Assembly: GCF_029589055.1 (NCBI RefSeq) | Contig: NZ_JARQZP010000006.1 | Span: 124,001 to 188,000, forward strand | Direction: 5' to 3' | Source: Vibrio hannami | Lineage (GTDB): Bacteria > Pseudomonadota > Gammaproteobacteria > Enterobacterales > Vibrionaceae | DNA: 64,000 bases | In this document: piece after piece, positions 24,186 to 34,285 of the stretch | How positions within the stretch are numbered: the stretch's first letter is position 1 | Layout of the letters: each line of letters starts with the position of its first letter | Translations under genes and position numbers: made by a program | Notes under the pieces: model-generated | What the model was told of the DNA's origin: nothing | The model's input: the letters and a program-made list of their open reading frames with translations, nothing else | Databases searched by the model: none

Positions 24186-24623
24186 ATGAGAACTGTAGAT
24201 TTCACACCACTATACCGTAATGCTATTGGCTTCGATCGTCTTTTTGACTTGATGGAAGCGGGTGCAGCTAAGAATGCCTCTAACGGTTACCCTCCATATA
24301 ACATCGAACAGCAAGATGAAAACAAATATCGCATTACTATGGCGGTAGCAGGTTTTGCTGAAGATCAGCTAGATATTACTCAGAAAGAGAATGTACTGAT
24401 CGTTCGCGGAGAGCGTAAATCGGAAGAAGGCAAAAAATACGTTTATCAGGGTATTGCAGAGCGCGATTTCGAGCGTAAATTCCAGCTTGCTGATTATGTA
24501 AAAGTGATTGGTGCAACAATGGAAAATGGTCTGCTACACGTAGATCTTGAAAGAGAAATCCCTGAAGCGATGAAACCACGTAAGATCGCTATTAACGGAA
24601 GTAACCTAATTGAGGGAAAGTAA
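24186..24623 (+). CDS. ibpA: Small heat-shock protein IbpA (Hsp20 family)
   Basis: A 145-residue alpha-crystallin-domain holdase that binds unfolding proteins for later rescue by DnaK and ClpB. It begins MRTVDFTPLYRNAIGFDRLF, typical of IbpA. The crystallin domain (about residues 35-125) contains YRITMAVAGFAEDQLDI, and GLLHVDLEREIPE is near the end. The start is at 24186 behind GAGGATA; an upstream Met at 24144 is inside the leader and is not used in the family. Heat control is likely both by sigma-32 and by the leader RNA. Confidence 0.94.
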   Translation: MRTVDFTPLYRNAIGFDRLFDLMEAGAAKNASNGYPPYNIEQQDENKYRITMAVAGFAEDQLDITQKENVLIVRGERKSEEGKKYVYQGIAERDFERKFQLADYVKVIGATMENGLLHVDLEREIPEAMKPRKIAINGSNLIEGK

Positions 24624-24650
24624 TTAACTGAACCCCAGGTTAGTTATAGT

Positions 24651-24676
24651 AAGAGCGTCCAGGTGGGCGCTCTTTT
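24651..24676. terminator. Bidirectional terminator between ibpA and gntR
   Basis: AAGAGCG and CGCTCTT form the stem, with TTTTT on the plus side. It serves ibpA and, being symmetric and 6 bases beyond the gntR stop, may also serve the convergent gntR gene. Confidence 0.75.
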
Positions 24677-24681
24677 TGATC

Positions 24682-25683
24682 TTAAACACTTTCACCTAAA
24701 TCTATCTGAGGCTCTAGCTCGATAATCTTGTTGGCGACAGTAATTTGTGGGCTAGTGATTCTTTCTAGTAGCTGCTTTGCTGCGATTTTCCCTATCTCAT
24801 ACCTTGGTGTCACAACCGTTGCCAAACGAGGGCTCAATACTGATGTTATGTCGTTGCCGTGGAAACCGGCTATAGCGACTTCGGAAGGGATATCCATACC
24901 AAGCTTTAAGCATTCTAAAAGAGCTCCTGTAGCTAAGACATCGTTAGTACAATAGATTCCATCTAACTTAGGGTTTTTCTTCTTAGCTTCTCTAAGTAGC
25001 TCTGCTCCAGTTAAGTAGGATGAAGACTCTTTGCTCGAGATAATCACTGGCTCTAGTCCCGCTTCGGTCATTGAATCGGAGTAACCATTTATCTTTTGCT
25101 TGGCTCTTTCATCCATCTTTGCAGCAAGATAAACAATAGATTTTTTACCAGACCTAATGATTTCATCAGTCATTTTACGACTGGCGAGGTAGTTGTCGTA
25201 ACCTACGGCTTGCTGTATTGGAGGTAGGGTAGAATCCATTATCTCGATTACTGGTATACCTGAGGCTTCAAGCATACGAACTGAACGAGCTGTGTGTTTG
25301 CTTCCGGAGAGTATTATTCCATCGACATGGTAAGAAAGCAGGGTCTCAATACGCTTTTCTTCGGTTGTTTTGCTATATCCATAATGAGTGATCATAGCCT
25401 GGTAACCTTGTGGCTCTATTACCTGTTCGATGCCTTTTATGACGTCTTCAAATACCTGGTTACTCAATGAGGGTACAAGTACTCCAATTGAGTAACTTTT
25501 AGCATTCGACAAAATATCCGGAGCTCGGTTATGAATGTAGCCCAGCTCTTCTACCACAGTGGCTATCTTAGCCCCCAGGTTTTCAGAGACTTTTTCTGGG
25601 TCCCTTAGATAACGGCTTACGGTCATCTTAGTGACACCAACTTTGTCTGCGATATCTTGCAGTGTAGGGCGAGCTTTCTTCAT
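24682..25683 (-). CDS. gntR: LacI-family regulator, GntR (gluconate repressor) type
   Basis: A 333-residue LacI/GalR regulator. The helix-turn-helix and hinge read LQDIADKVGVTKMTVSRYLR (residues 8-27), followed by a periplasmic-binding-like effector domain (about 60-333). It resembles E. coli GntR closely from memory, including NRAPDILSNA (about 52-61) and GVLVPSLSNQVF. No gluconate kinase or permease gene lies in the window, so its targets must be elsewhere. It follows avtA by 15 bases on the same strand and may be co-transcribed with it. Confidence 0.8.
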   Translation of the reverse strand: MKKARPTLQDIADKVGVTKMTVSRYLRDPEKVSENLGAKIATVVEELGYIHNRAPDILSNAKSYSIGVLVPSLSNQVFEDVIKGIEQVIEPQGYQAMITHYGYSKTTEEKRIETLLSYHVDGIILSGSKHTARSVRMLEASGIPVIEIMDSTLPPIQQAVGYDNYLASRKMTDEIIRSGKKSIVYLAAKMDERAKQKINGYSDSMTEAGLEPVIISSKESSSYLTGAELLREAKKKNPKLDGIYCTNDVLATGALLECLKLGMDIPSEVAIAGFHGNDITSVLSPRLATVVTPRYEIGKIAAKQLLERITSPQITVANKIIELEPQIDLGESV

Positions 25684-25698
25684 AACAACCTGCTTTTC

Positions 25699-26946
25699 TT
25701 ACTCCGAATAAGCTTTCAGTACTTCTTCTGCAATGACCTTAATACCATCACGCATCGCTTTTTCATCCTGCACATAGTTCATACGCAGACACTGTTTTGT
25801 ATGTTGCCAGCTAGTATCTTGACCAAAGAAGAAGTACTCACCAGGTACAATTAATACTCCACGAGCTTTAAGTCGTTTGTACAGTTCCATAGTCGGAATA
25901 GGTAGTTCATCAAACCATAGCCACAAGAAGATAGCACCTTCTGGCTTATGAATTCTGAAGCGTGGATCATCGATATGTTCTTTGAGAAGTTCTACTGCGT
26001 GTTGCGCTTTTTGTTGATAGAAAGGCTTCACAATCATTTGGCTAAGCTGCAATAGATCGCCTGATTCAATCATATGAGTAGCGATTGCAGGTCCAATACC
26101 ACTAGGAGCAAGACTGACTATTCCGTTCATATTGGAGATAGCTGTGGTCACTTCTTCGTTAGCAATAACGATCCCGCAGCGAACTCCAGGTAAACCAAGT
26201 TTAGATAAGCTCATGCAAAGGATAGTATTGTCATTCCAGAATGGTTTCACTTCTTCAAAGATGATATTTGGGAAAGGTGTACCGTAAGCATTGTCGATAA
26301 TAAGAGGAACATTGTTTTCTCTTGCAAGCGTATCCAGCTTTTCTATCTCTTCATCGGTAAGTACGTTGCCTGTTGGGTTTGTTGGTCTTGACGCACAAAT
26401 TGCCGCAACAGACTCGTCCACTTTAATGTTTTCAAAATCAACGTGGTACTTAAACATGCCATTATCTAATAGAGAAATTTCTGGGCGGTAAGAAACGAAG
26501 ATATCTTCATCGACACCAGAGTCGCTGTATCCGATGTATTCAGGTGCTAATGGCAGCAGTATTTTTTTGTGTGAACCATCAGGTTGTTCGCCAGCGAAAA
26601 GGTTAAACAGGTAAAAGAAAGCGCTTTGGCTGCCGTTGGTAAGGCTGATGTTTTTCTCTGAAATCTCCCAGCCATAGGTTTCTCTCAGTAGTCCTGCTAG
26701 TGCTTTTACAAATGCGTCTTTACCTTGAGGGCCATCATAGTTAGCCATCGCTTCCACCAATTTTCCATTAGTCAGCATATCGCTGCTGGCCTGATGAAAG
26801 TAATCGAGCATGGCTGGAATGGCTGCCGGGTTACCACCACCGAGCATTATTGCTCCGGGTGTACGCAGACCATCGTTCAAGTCATCCATTAACTGAGTTA
26901 TTCCAGAGTGCTGAGTAAATTTTTCACCAAATTTAGAAAATTGCAT
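25699..26946 (-). CDS. avtA: Valine-pyruvate aminotransferase
   Basis: A 415-residue fold-type I PLP aminotransferase that exchanges amino groups between valine or alanine and pyruvate or 2-ketoisovalerate. The PLP Lys lies in MSLSKLGLPGVRCGIVI, and the substrate Asn/Asp and Tyr are in SRPTNPTGNVLTDEE and IIDNAYGTPFP. The start is MQFSKFGEKFTQHSG (26946), the usual AvtA N terminus; the frame extends 16 codons upstream into the flanking repeat element. It lies downstream of glyQS behind a terminator. Confidence 0.93.
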   Translation of the reverse strand: MQFSKFGEKFTQHSGITQLMDDLNDGLRTPGAIMLGGGNPAAIPAMLDYFHQASSDMLTNGKLVEAMANYDGPQGKDAFVKALAGLLRETYGWEISEKNISLTNGSQSAFFYLFNLFAGEQPDGSHKKILLPLAPEYIGYSDSGVDEDIFVSYRPEISLLDNGMFKYHVDFENIKVDESVAAICASRPTNPTGNVLTDEEIEKLDTLARENNVPLIIDNAYGTPFPNIIFEEVKPFWNDNTILCMSLSKLGLPGVRCGIVIANEEVTTAISNMNGIVSLAPSGIGPAIATHMIESGDLLQLSQMIVKPFYQQKAQHAVELLKEHIDDPRFRIHKPEGAIFLWLWFDELPIPTMELYKRLKARGVLIVPGEYFFFGQDTSWQHTKQCLRMNYVQDEKAMRDGIKVIAEEVLKAYSE

Positions 26947-26971
26947 TGTTACACCTAGCTGCTTACCAATT

Positions 26972-27071
26972 GGCTGGTGGTGTGAGTGGAACAAATATAC
27001 AAGAACATGGATGTTCTTGTTTAAGCGCTCAGGGACGACTTGAGCGATTTGTGGAACTCATGCCAGTTGCC
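26972..27071 (+). repeat. Dispersed two-hairpin element, copy A4 (divergent)
   Basis: Outer arms (26972-26999 and 27047-27071) enclose hairpin 1 CAAGAAC-ATGGAT-GTTCTTG (27000-27019) and hairpin 2 CGCTCA-GGGACGACT-TGAGCG (27026-27046). Hairpin 1 keeps the six-base loop of the other copies with an entirely different stem. Hairpin 2 is rebuilt but still shows AGGGAC. It lies in the avtA upstream region, before the glyS terminator. Confidence 0.6.
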
Positions 27072-27085
27072 ATTTTAATTATGTA

Positions 27086-27117
27086 TAAAAAAGCCCCGTT
27101 ATTTTGAACGGGGCTTA
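27086..27117 (-). terminator. Rho-independent terminator after glyS
   Basis: On the minus strand, AAGCCCCGTT and AACGGGGCTT form a 10-bp stem with a CAAAAT loop, followed by TTTT. It lies 20 bases beyond the glyS stop. Confidence 0.88.
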
Positions 27118-27136
27118 GCTCAAAGGGTTTACCCCA

Positions 27137-29218
27137 TTATTTTTGCAGGAGCGAGATATCCGCGATCTGCAGGAAGAGGTTACGGAGGTTGTTGAGAAGC
27201 GTCAGACGGTTCTTCTTAAGTGCTTCATCATCAGCCATAACCATTACTGAATCGAAGAAAGTATCAACAGGCTCGCGCAGATCTGCCAGCTTGCTCAGTG
27301 CTTCCTGGTAGTTACCTGTAGCAAAAGCAGGCTCTAGAGCTTCTGTCATTACTTCTACGTTCTCAGCCAGTGCTTTTTCAGCATCTTCCTGAAGTAGAGA
27401 TAGGTCGATCTCTTCAGCTAGTTCACCATCGAACTTAGCAAGGATGTTACCTACTCGCTTGTTCGCAGCGGCAAGTGATTCTGCTGCATCAAGACCACGG
27501 AAGTGAGATACCGCTTTAACGCGCTGGTCAAAGTCAGCTGGCTTAGTTGGACGACGAGCAAGAACTGCCTGGATGATATCAACAGAGAAGCCTTCATCCT
27601 GATACCATGCACGGAAACGACCAAGCATAAACTCAAGTACGTCAGTTTCTACGTTCTCGTTAGTCAGCTTGTCACCGAACAGAGTCTTCGCTTCAGCGAT
27701 AAGCTCTACCAGATCCAGCTTGTAGCCGTTCTCAACGATAATGCGCAGAACACCCAGAGATGCACGACGAAGCGCAAATGGGTCAGAGCCTTTTGGTGCC
27801 TGTCCGATGCCGAAGATACCTACGATAGTATCCAGTTTATCTGCCATTGCTACAGCAGAAGAAACACCAGAGCTTGGAAGGTCATCGCCAGCGAAGCGAG
27901 GCATGTACTGCTCGTTTAGGGCTACTGCTACTTCTTCATCTTCACCGTCGTGACGAGCATAGTGCATACCCATAACACCCTGAGTATCGGTAAACTCGAA
28001 TACCATCGAGGTCATTAGGTCACATTTAGCAAGAAGTCCCGCGCGAGTTGATTTCTCAACGTCAGCATCAATTTTCTTAGCGATAAAGCCAGCAAGAACC
28101 GCGATACGGTCGGTCTTATCTTTGATAGTACCAAGCTGCTTTTGGAAGATTGCGTTTTCCAGCTCAGGAAGACGGTCAATCAGAGGACGCTTACGGTCTG
28201 TGTTAAAGAAGAACTCTGCGTCAGCAAGACGTGGACGAACTACTTTCTCGTTACCTTCGATAACGTGACGAGGCTCTTTAGACTCGATGTTGGAAACAAA
28301 GATAAAGTTAGGAAGTAGCTTCTTATTGTCATCGCCATTCTCATGTGAGTACACAGGGAAGTACTTCTGATCGCCTTTCATGGTGTAAACCAGTGCTTCA
28401 GAAGGTACTTTCAGGAACTCTTCTTCAAACTTAGCTGTTAGTACAACTGGCCACTCAACCAGAGAGGTCACTTCTTCAACCAGATCATCTTCAAGGTCAG
28501 CAACACCACCTACAGCGGCTGCTGCTTTCTGAGAGTCCGCAACGATAATTGCTTTACGTTCTTCGTAATCTGCCATTACCTTACCGCGTTCAGCAAGGAT
28601 TGCAGGGTACTGGTCAGCACTGTCGATAGTGAACTCTTGCTCACCCATAAAGCGGTGACCACGGATAGTACGATCAGAAGCCACACCAAGGATTTCACCT
28701 TCGATTAGCTCTTCACCAAGAAGGATGGTCAAAGTCTTAACCGGACGGATAAACTGGGTATCTTTGTCACCCCAGCGCATTGGTTTTGCGATAGGTAGGT
28801 TGCCAAGAGCCTTAGCAGCAAGGTCTACAACTAACTCATTTACAGGCTTACCTTTAACTTCTTGTTTGAACAGAAGCCATTCGCCTTTATCTGTCTTCAG
28901 ACGCTCTGTCTGATCAACAGTAATACCGTTACCACGAGCCCAGCCTTGTGCTGCTTTAGTTGGGTTGCCATCAGCATCAAAAGCAACAGAAACCGCAGGA
29001 CCGCGTTTTTCTACTACTTTGTCTGGCTGGCCTTCTGCTAGTGCCGCAACTTTAAGCGCAAGACGACGAGGAGCCGCATACCACTTAACACCTTCGTGTG
29101 CTAAGTCAGCATCTTTAAGCGCCGCTTCGAAGTTTGTAGCAAATGCTTCAGCAAGAGTACGAAGTTGCGTTGGTGGCAGCTCTTCCGTACCTAGTTCAAT
29201 TAGAAAATTCTTAGCCAT
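27137..29218 (-). CDS. glyS: Glycyl-tRNA synthetase beta subunit
   Basis: The 693-residue beta subunit of the alpha2beta2 glycyl-tRNA synthetase. It begins [20 protein letters not shown] and carries the HD-like domain and a C-terminal anticodon-binding domain of the family. I use the Met at 29218, which follows the glyQ stop directly; the frame extends 25 codons back into glyQ, but those residues are not GlyS-like. It binds tRNA-Gly and edits or positions it for the alpha subunit. Confidence 0.96.
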   Translation of the reverse strand: MAKNFLIELGTEELPPTQLRTLAEAFATNFEAALKDADLAHEGVKWYAAPRRLALKVAALAEGQPDKVVEKRGPAVSVAFDADGNPTKAAQGWARGNGITVDQTERLKTDKGEWLLFKQEVKGKPVNELVVDLAAKALGNLPIAKPMRWGDKDTQFIRPVKTLTILLGEELIEGEILGVASDRTIRGHRFMGEQEFTIDSADQYPAILAERGKVMADYEERKAIIVADSQKAAAAVGGVADLEDDLVEEVTSLVEWPVVLTAKFEEEFLKVPSEALVYTMKGDQKYFPVYSHENGDDNKKLLPNFIFVSNIESKEPRHVIEGNEKVVRPRLADAEFFFNTDRKRPLIDRLPELENAIFQKQLGTIKDKTDRIAVLAGFIAKKIDADVEKSTRAGLLAKCDLMTSMVFEFTDTQGVMGMHYARHDGEDEEVAVALNEQYMPRFAGDDLPSSGVSSAVAMADKLDTIVGIFGIGQAPKGSDPFALRRASLGVLRIIVENGYKLDLVELIAEAKTLFGDKLTNENVETDVLEFMLGRFRAWYQDEGFSVDIIQAVLARRPTKPADFDQRVKAVSHFRGLDAAESLAAANKRVGNILAKFDGELAEEIDLSLLQEDAEKALAENVEVMTEALEPAFATGNYQEALSKLADLREPVDTFFDSVMVMADDEALKKNRLTLLNNLRNLFLQIADISLLQK

Positions 29219-29219
29219 C

Positions 29220-30140
29220 TTACTTCTCCTCACCTTCTTTTTTACACATTGGGAAGCCAAGAGCTTCACGAGATGCGTAGTATGCTTCTGCAACTGCTTT
29301 AGTCAGGTTGCGGATACGTAGGATGTAACGCTGGCGTTCTGTCACTGAGATAGCTTTACGTGCATCAAGCAGGTTAAATGCATGTCCCGCTTTAAGGATT
29401 CGCTCGTATGCTGGTAGCGAAAGTGGAGTTTCAAGCTCTAATAGCTCTTTACACTCTTTCTCGCACTGATCGAAAAAGGTGAATAGGAAGTCTACATCTG
29501 CGTGCTCGAAGTTGTAAGTTGATTGCTCAACTTCGTTCTGATGGAAGATATCACCGTAAGTGGTTTTTCCAAGAGGGCCGTCAGCCCAAACAAGGTCATA
29601 AACAGAGTCTACGCCCTGAATATACATCGCAAGACGCTCGATACCGTAAGTGATTTCGCCGGTAACTGGCTTACACTCAAGGCCGCCAACCTGCTGGAAG
29701 TAAGTAAACTGAGTTACTTCCATACCGTTTAGCCAAACTTCCCAGCCAAGACCCCATGCACCAAGAGTCGGGTTTTCCCAGTTATCTTCCACGAAGCGAA
29801 TGTCGTGTACTTGTGGGTCAATACCAAGTGCTTCAAGAGAGCCTAGGTATAGTTCCTGAATATTGTCTGGAGAAGGCTTAATAATTACCTGGAACTGGTA
29901 GTAGTGTTGCAGGCGGTTCGGGTTCTCACCGTAGCGGCCGTCAGTAGGACGACGTGATGGCTGTACGTAAGCAGTTGCGATTGGCTCTGGGCCAAGTGCT
30001 CTTAAGCACGTCATAGGGTGAGAAGTACCTGCACCCACTTCCATATCTAGAGGCTGAACGATAGTACAGCCCTGTTGTGCCCAATAATCCTGCAGCGCGA
30101 GGATCATACCTTGAAAGGTTTTGATATCGTATTTTTGCAT
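29220..30140 (-). CDS. glyQ: Glycyl-tRNA synthetase alpha subunit
   Basis: The 306-residue catalytic alpha subunit. It begins [20 protein letters not shown] and contains the class II motif segments [16 protein letters not shown] and [18 protein letters not shown], which form the glycyl-adenylate site. The one-base gap to glyS indicates translational coupling. I see no T-box or glycine riboswitch upstream. Confidence 0.97.
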   Translation of the reverse strand: MQKYDIKTFQGMILALQDYWAQQGCTIVQPLDMEVGAGTSHPMTCLRALGPEPIATAYVQPSRRPTDGRYGENPNRLQHYYQFQVIIKPSPDNIQELYLGSLEALGIDPQVHDIRFVEDNWENPTLGAWGLGWEVWLNGMEVTQFTYFQQVGGLECKPVTGEITYGIERLAMYIQGVDSVYDLVWADGPLGKTTYGDIFHQNEVEQSTYNFEHADVDFLFTFFDQCEKECKELLELETPLSLPAYERILKAGHAFNLLDARKAISVTERQRYILRIRNLTKAVAEAYYASREALGFPMCKKEGEEK

Positions 30141-30313
30141 AGTCAGGTTCGCGCGATTCTTCTGTCTGAATGATTAAAAAATAACGATAAAGTATAGCGA
30201 GATATTGTGCGTCGGAGTAGGGCTAATCCTGTTTATTTAACAGTGTTTGGTGAGTTTTTTACGATTTGGGCAGGTTTTTAGTTGGAAAAGGAGCTTTTGG
30301 GTTACCGGAAACT

Positions 30314-30340
30314 AAAAAGAGTGGCAGTTAACCACTCTTT
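30314..30340 (-). terminator. Rho-independent terminator after tusA
   Basis: On the minus strand, AAGAGTGG and CCACTCTT form an 8-bp stem with a 7-base loop, followed by TTTAG. It starts 8 bases after the tusA stop codon. Confidence 0.8.
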
Positions 30341-30347
30341 GATTGGA

Positions 30348-30596
30348 CTAACTTAGTCCTTTCTTTATCAGGTATTGATATGGAAGGTCTTCAGTTTGCG
30401 AACCGATTAGTTCATGGTCCATAAAACGACAGAAACTCGGAATATCTCGTGTTGTTGATGGGTCATCCGCCTTTATAAGCAGAACTTCACCGTCTTGCAT
30501 GTTACGAATTGTCTTCCTGACCATCATTACTGGCTCTGGGCAGCGTAATCCTTCTGCCTCTAAGATTTTGTTTGCCAATTCAGGATTAAAGGTCAT
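30348..30596 (-). CDS. tusA: Sulfur carrier protein TusA
   Basis: An 82-residue SirA-like protein that takes persulfide sulfur from IscS and passes it to TusBCD for 2-thiolation of tRNA wobble uridine. The active Cys is in [12 protein letters not shown] (near residue 18 of the chosen start). The start is [10 protein letters not shown] at 30596; five more codons exist upstream but are absent from the family. Short alpha/beta fold, standard size. Confidence 0.93.
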   Translation of the reverse strand: MTFNPELANKILEAEGLRCPEPVMMVRKTIRNMQDGEVLLIKADDPSTTRDIPSFCRFMDHELIGSQTEDLPYQYLIKKGLS

Positions 30597-30694
30597 GGGT
30601 ATGGCTCTCAATTATTTACTCAGTTTAACTATTTGAAAAATAGCCTATAAATTATATTTTTGTTAAGTAGCACGAAAAAAAGTGCAATTAAAAC

Positions 30695-30811
30695 TTGGCA
30701 AATGTAAATTTTATGTATACATTTAATTAACAAATGCGCAACATTATCAAATGTGTTCCAGCACTATCCCCAGTTTTCTTGGGCTTCCCCGCCGAAAGGC
30801 GGGATTTTTTT
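30695..30811 (+). ncRNA. Candidate small RNA ending in an orphan terminator
   Basis: A good intrinsic terminator (CCCGCC-GAAA-GGCGGG then seven T, 30788-30811) lies on the plus strand with no plus-strand gene upstream of it for 6.6 kb. About 90 bases before it is a promoter-like TTGGCA (30695-30700) and TATACA (30716-30721), though the spacer of 15 is short. This would give an RNA of about 80 bases with a single-stranded 5' part and a CCCCAG..CTTGGG hairpin. I recognise no known family. Alternatively it is a stray terminator shielding the LysR gene. Confidence 0.4.
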
Positions 30812-30875
30812 GCCTGCAACTTAGCAATATCGCTTAGTATATGTTCATCTGTAAGAATTTAAAGAGTCTAAAGCT

Positions 30876-31820
30876 GTGGAACTGGAAGATATTTATCGAC
30901 GTGATCTGAATTTGCTGGTGGCCTTAAGGGTTATGATTGAAGAGCAGAGTGTTAGCAGAGCTGCCAATCGACTTAATCTTAGTCAGTCAGCAATGAGTCG
31001 GGTATTAGGACGTTTAAGAGAGCTATTAGATGATCCTCTGTTTACTCGTCAGGGACATAAGTTACTACCTACTGAAAAAGCATTAGAGTTTGATCGTTCT
31101 TTAGGAGAACCATTAGAGTCAATCCGGGCTTTACTATCTGATAAAGAATTTGATGCTCAAAGTTGTGATCAGACTTTTACCATTGCGACAACAGACTATG
31201 CGATGCAAACTATCTTGCCTTTTGCACTTCCTCGAATCTACAAAGAAGCACCTAATGTGTCTCTTAACTTTTTGCCGTTGCAACACGACCAGCTATTAGA
31301 ACAGTTAACAACCCACGGTGCAGATTTAGCTATCTGTCGACCTACTTCATCTGTAGAGCCTTTACATAGGGATGTGCTTGGTAAAGTAGGGGTGTTTTGT
31401 ATGGTATCTAAAAGTCATCCTCTGGCTGACAAAGATATGAATCTGGAAGATTTTTTAAGTTTTCCCCATGCAACAATAGCGATTAGTGATGGGGTGAAAG
31501 CGTTGATTGATGAAGCGCTTGCTGATCAGCCTGAAAGAAAGGTGCTTATCAGAGGGTACCACTTAGAATCCGCTCTAGCTGTTATCGACAATATTCCTCT
31601 TATCATAACAGTACCAGCTGACCTCGCTTATCTGGTCGCTGAGCGCTATGGTTTGGTCATTAAACCATTACCATTTCAGTTTACTCCTTTTGATTACTCT
31701 ATGATCTGGCATTCAAGATGTGATCACTCACAATCTCAGGAGTGGTTACGCAACCTGCTTAAAGAAGAGTGCGGTAAGTTGATTGCTAAGCGAGTAGAGG
31801 ATTTAGGACTCGAGGGTTAG
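30876..31820 (+). CDS. LysR-family transcriptional regulator, target unknown
   Basis: A 314-residue LysR-type regulator. The helix-turn-helix (QSVSRAANRLNLSQSAMSRV, about residues 24-43) is followed by a linker helix and a two-lobe effector domain of the NodD-like subgroup (TIATTDYAMQTILPFALPRI begins at about 101). The start codon is GTG at 30876 (GTGGAACTGGAAGAT). It stands alone between a terminator and a repeat element; no neighbour suggests its regulon. Confidence 0.85.
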   Translation: MELEDIYRRDLNLLVALRVMIEEQSVSRAANRLNLSQSAMSRVLGRLRELLDDPLFTRQGHKLLPTEKALEFDRSLGEPLESIRALLSDKEFDAQSCDQTFTIATTDYAMQTILPFALPRIYKEAPNVSLNFLPLQHDQLLEQLTTHGADLAICRPTSSVEPLHRDVLGKVGVFCMVSKSHPLADKDMNLEDFLSFPHATIAISDGVKALIDEALADQPERKVLIRGYHLESALAVIDNIPLIITVPADLAYLVAERYGLVIKPLPFQFTPFDYSMIWHSRCDHSQSQEWLRNLLKEECGKLIAKRVEDLGLEG

Positions 31821-31828
31821 GTGTCTAG

Positions 31829-31932
31829 CAAGTTGGTGATATTTATACTGCAGGACGCCGTAGATACGTCCATGTAGGCTTGGACGCAGCATCCATGCTG
31901 CGAACACCTGCTGTACAAACACCACCAACCTG
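31829..31932 (-). repeat. Dispersed two-hairpin element, copy A3
   Basis: Outer arms of 26 bases (31829-31854 and 31907-31932) match at about 20 positions. Read on the minus strand, hairpin 1 is CGCAGC-ATGGAT-GCTGCG (31885-31902) and hairpin 2 is TAC-ATGGAC-GTA (31865-31876). TCCAAGCC lies between and TCTACGGCGTCC follows. It lies between the convergent LysR gene and acuI, in the same orientation as acuI, so it may form the acuI 3' end. Confidence 0.75.
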
Positions 31933-31956
31933 CTTATAAGTCGGTAGCGTGTTTAA

Positions 31957-32937
31957 TTAAAGCTTAATAACTACTCGACCAGTTACCTGACCGTTAGTGA
32001 TGTCTTCTGCGTACTTTGGTGCTTCTTCAAGAGCAATTTCAGTACATGCTTGCTCGAAGTAGCTTTCAGGCAGAAGCTCAGATAGTTTTTCCCATGCAGC
32101 GATACGCTTCTCAACTGGGCAAGAAACAGAATCCACGCCTTGTAGACGTACATTGCGCAGAATAAATGGCATTACAGTTGTTGGTAGGTCAAAACCGCCA
32201 GCAAGGCCACACGCCGCCACAGTGCTATCGTAGTCCATTTGAGCTAGAACTTTAGCCAGAACCTTAGTACCTACAGTATCAACAGCACCTGCCCACACTT
32301 GCTTCTCAAGTGGACGAGCTGGTTCTTCAAACTCTGTGCGGTCGATAATGCGGCTTGCACCTAGTTTTTCTAGTAGCGGGCCATTTGTTTCAACACGACC
32401 AGTTAGCGCTGCTACTTTATAGCCAAGTTGTGCAAGAAGAGTGACTGATACTGAACCTACACCGCCACTTGCGCCTGTTACAAGGATTTCACCATCTTCA
32501 GGTTTTACACCGCTATCCAGGATAGCCTGAACACAAAGCATTGCAGTAAAGCCTGCGGTACCAACCATCATTGCTTTTTTGCTGTCTAAGCCTTTTGGAA
32601 GAGGAACCAGCCAGTCTGCCTTTAGTTTTGCTTTTTCAGCCATACCACCCCAGTGGTTTTCGCCTACACCCCAGCCAGTAAGAACAACTTCATCGCCTTC
32701 TTTATAGCGAGCGTCGTCAGAGCTGATTACTTTACCAGCCATATCTATACCGGGAACCATTGGGAAGTTGCGGATGATTTTGCCTTTACCTGTAATTGCT
32801 AGGCCGTCTTTGTAGTTCAGCGATGAATAATCTACAGCGACCAGAACTTCACCTTCAGGAAGTTGTGTTTCGTCGATTTGTTCGATTGCTGAAAGAGTAC
32901 GTTTATCTTCTTGATTTAGAACTAAAGCCTTAAACAT
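31957..32937 (-). CDS. acuI: Acrylyl-CoA reductase (NADPH), AcuI/YhdH family
   Basis: A 326-residue zinc-independent medium-chain dehydrogenase. It begins MFKALVLNQEDKRTLSAIEQ, and the NADPH-binding glycine motif TGASGGVGSVSVTLLAQLGY is at about residues 150-169. This subfamily reduces acrylyl-CoA to propionyl-CoA, detoxifying acrylate formed for example from DMSP in marine bacteria. The Met at 32937 is preferred; ten further upstream codons are not family-like. It appears monocistronic. Confidence 0.88.
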   Translation of the reverse strand: MFKALVLNQEDKRTLSAIEQIDETQLPEGEVLVAVDYSSLNYKDGLAITGKGKIIRNFPMVPGIDMAGKVISSDDARYKEGDEVVLTGWGVGENHWGGMAEKAKLKADWLVPLPKGLDSKKAMMVGTAGFTAMLCVQAILDSGVKPEDGEILVTGASGGVGSVSVTLLAQLGYKVAALTGRVETNGPLLEKLGASRIIDRTEFEEPARPLEKQVWAGAVDTVGTKVLAKVLAQMDYDSTVAACGLAGGFDLPTTVMPFILRNVRLQGVDSVSCPVEKRIAAWEKLSELLPESYFEQACTEIALEEAPKYAEDITNGQVTGRVVIKL

Positions 32938-33055
32938 GCTTATCTCCACATAGTTATAGGGGGGCACTGAAATTTTGTGTGATTAAGTGTAGACCTTTAT
33001 GCGGTATGTAGAAAATGAAACTTAATCATTTTATCTATGCGCAACTCGCATATAA

Positions 33056-33080
33056 GAAAAAAGCGGCCGAAGCCGCTTTT
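33056..33080 (-). terminator. Rho-independent terminator after fadA
   Basis: On the minus strand, AAAAGCGGC and GCCGCTTTTTT form a stem with a TTCG tetraloop. It starts 15 bases beyond the fadA stop. Confidence 0.88.
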
Positions 33081-33094
33081 AAAATCAGGATGAG

Positions 33095-34285
<1,191 letters not shown>

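Noticed and set aside
30141..30347. T-box or glycine riboswitch before glyQS
   Set aside because: No T-box stem, specifier loop or glycine aptamer pattern could be seen; gammaproteobacterial glyQS does not normally carry one.
30787..30811. Spot 42, Qrr or GcvB as the identity of the small-RNA candidate
   Set aside because: Sequence before the terminator does not resemble the conserved parts of those RNAs as I remember them.
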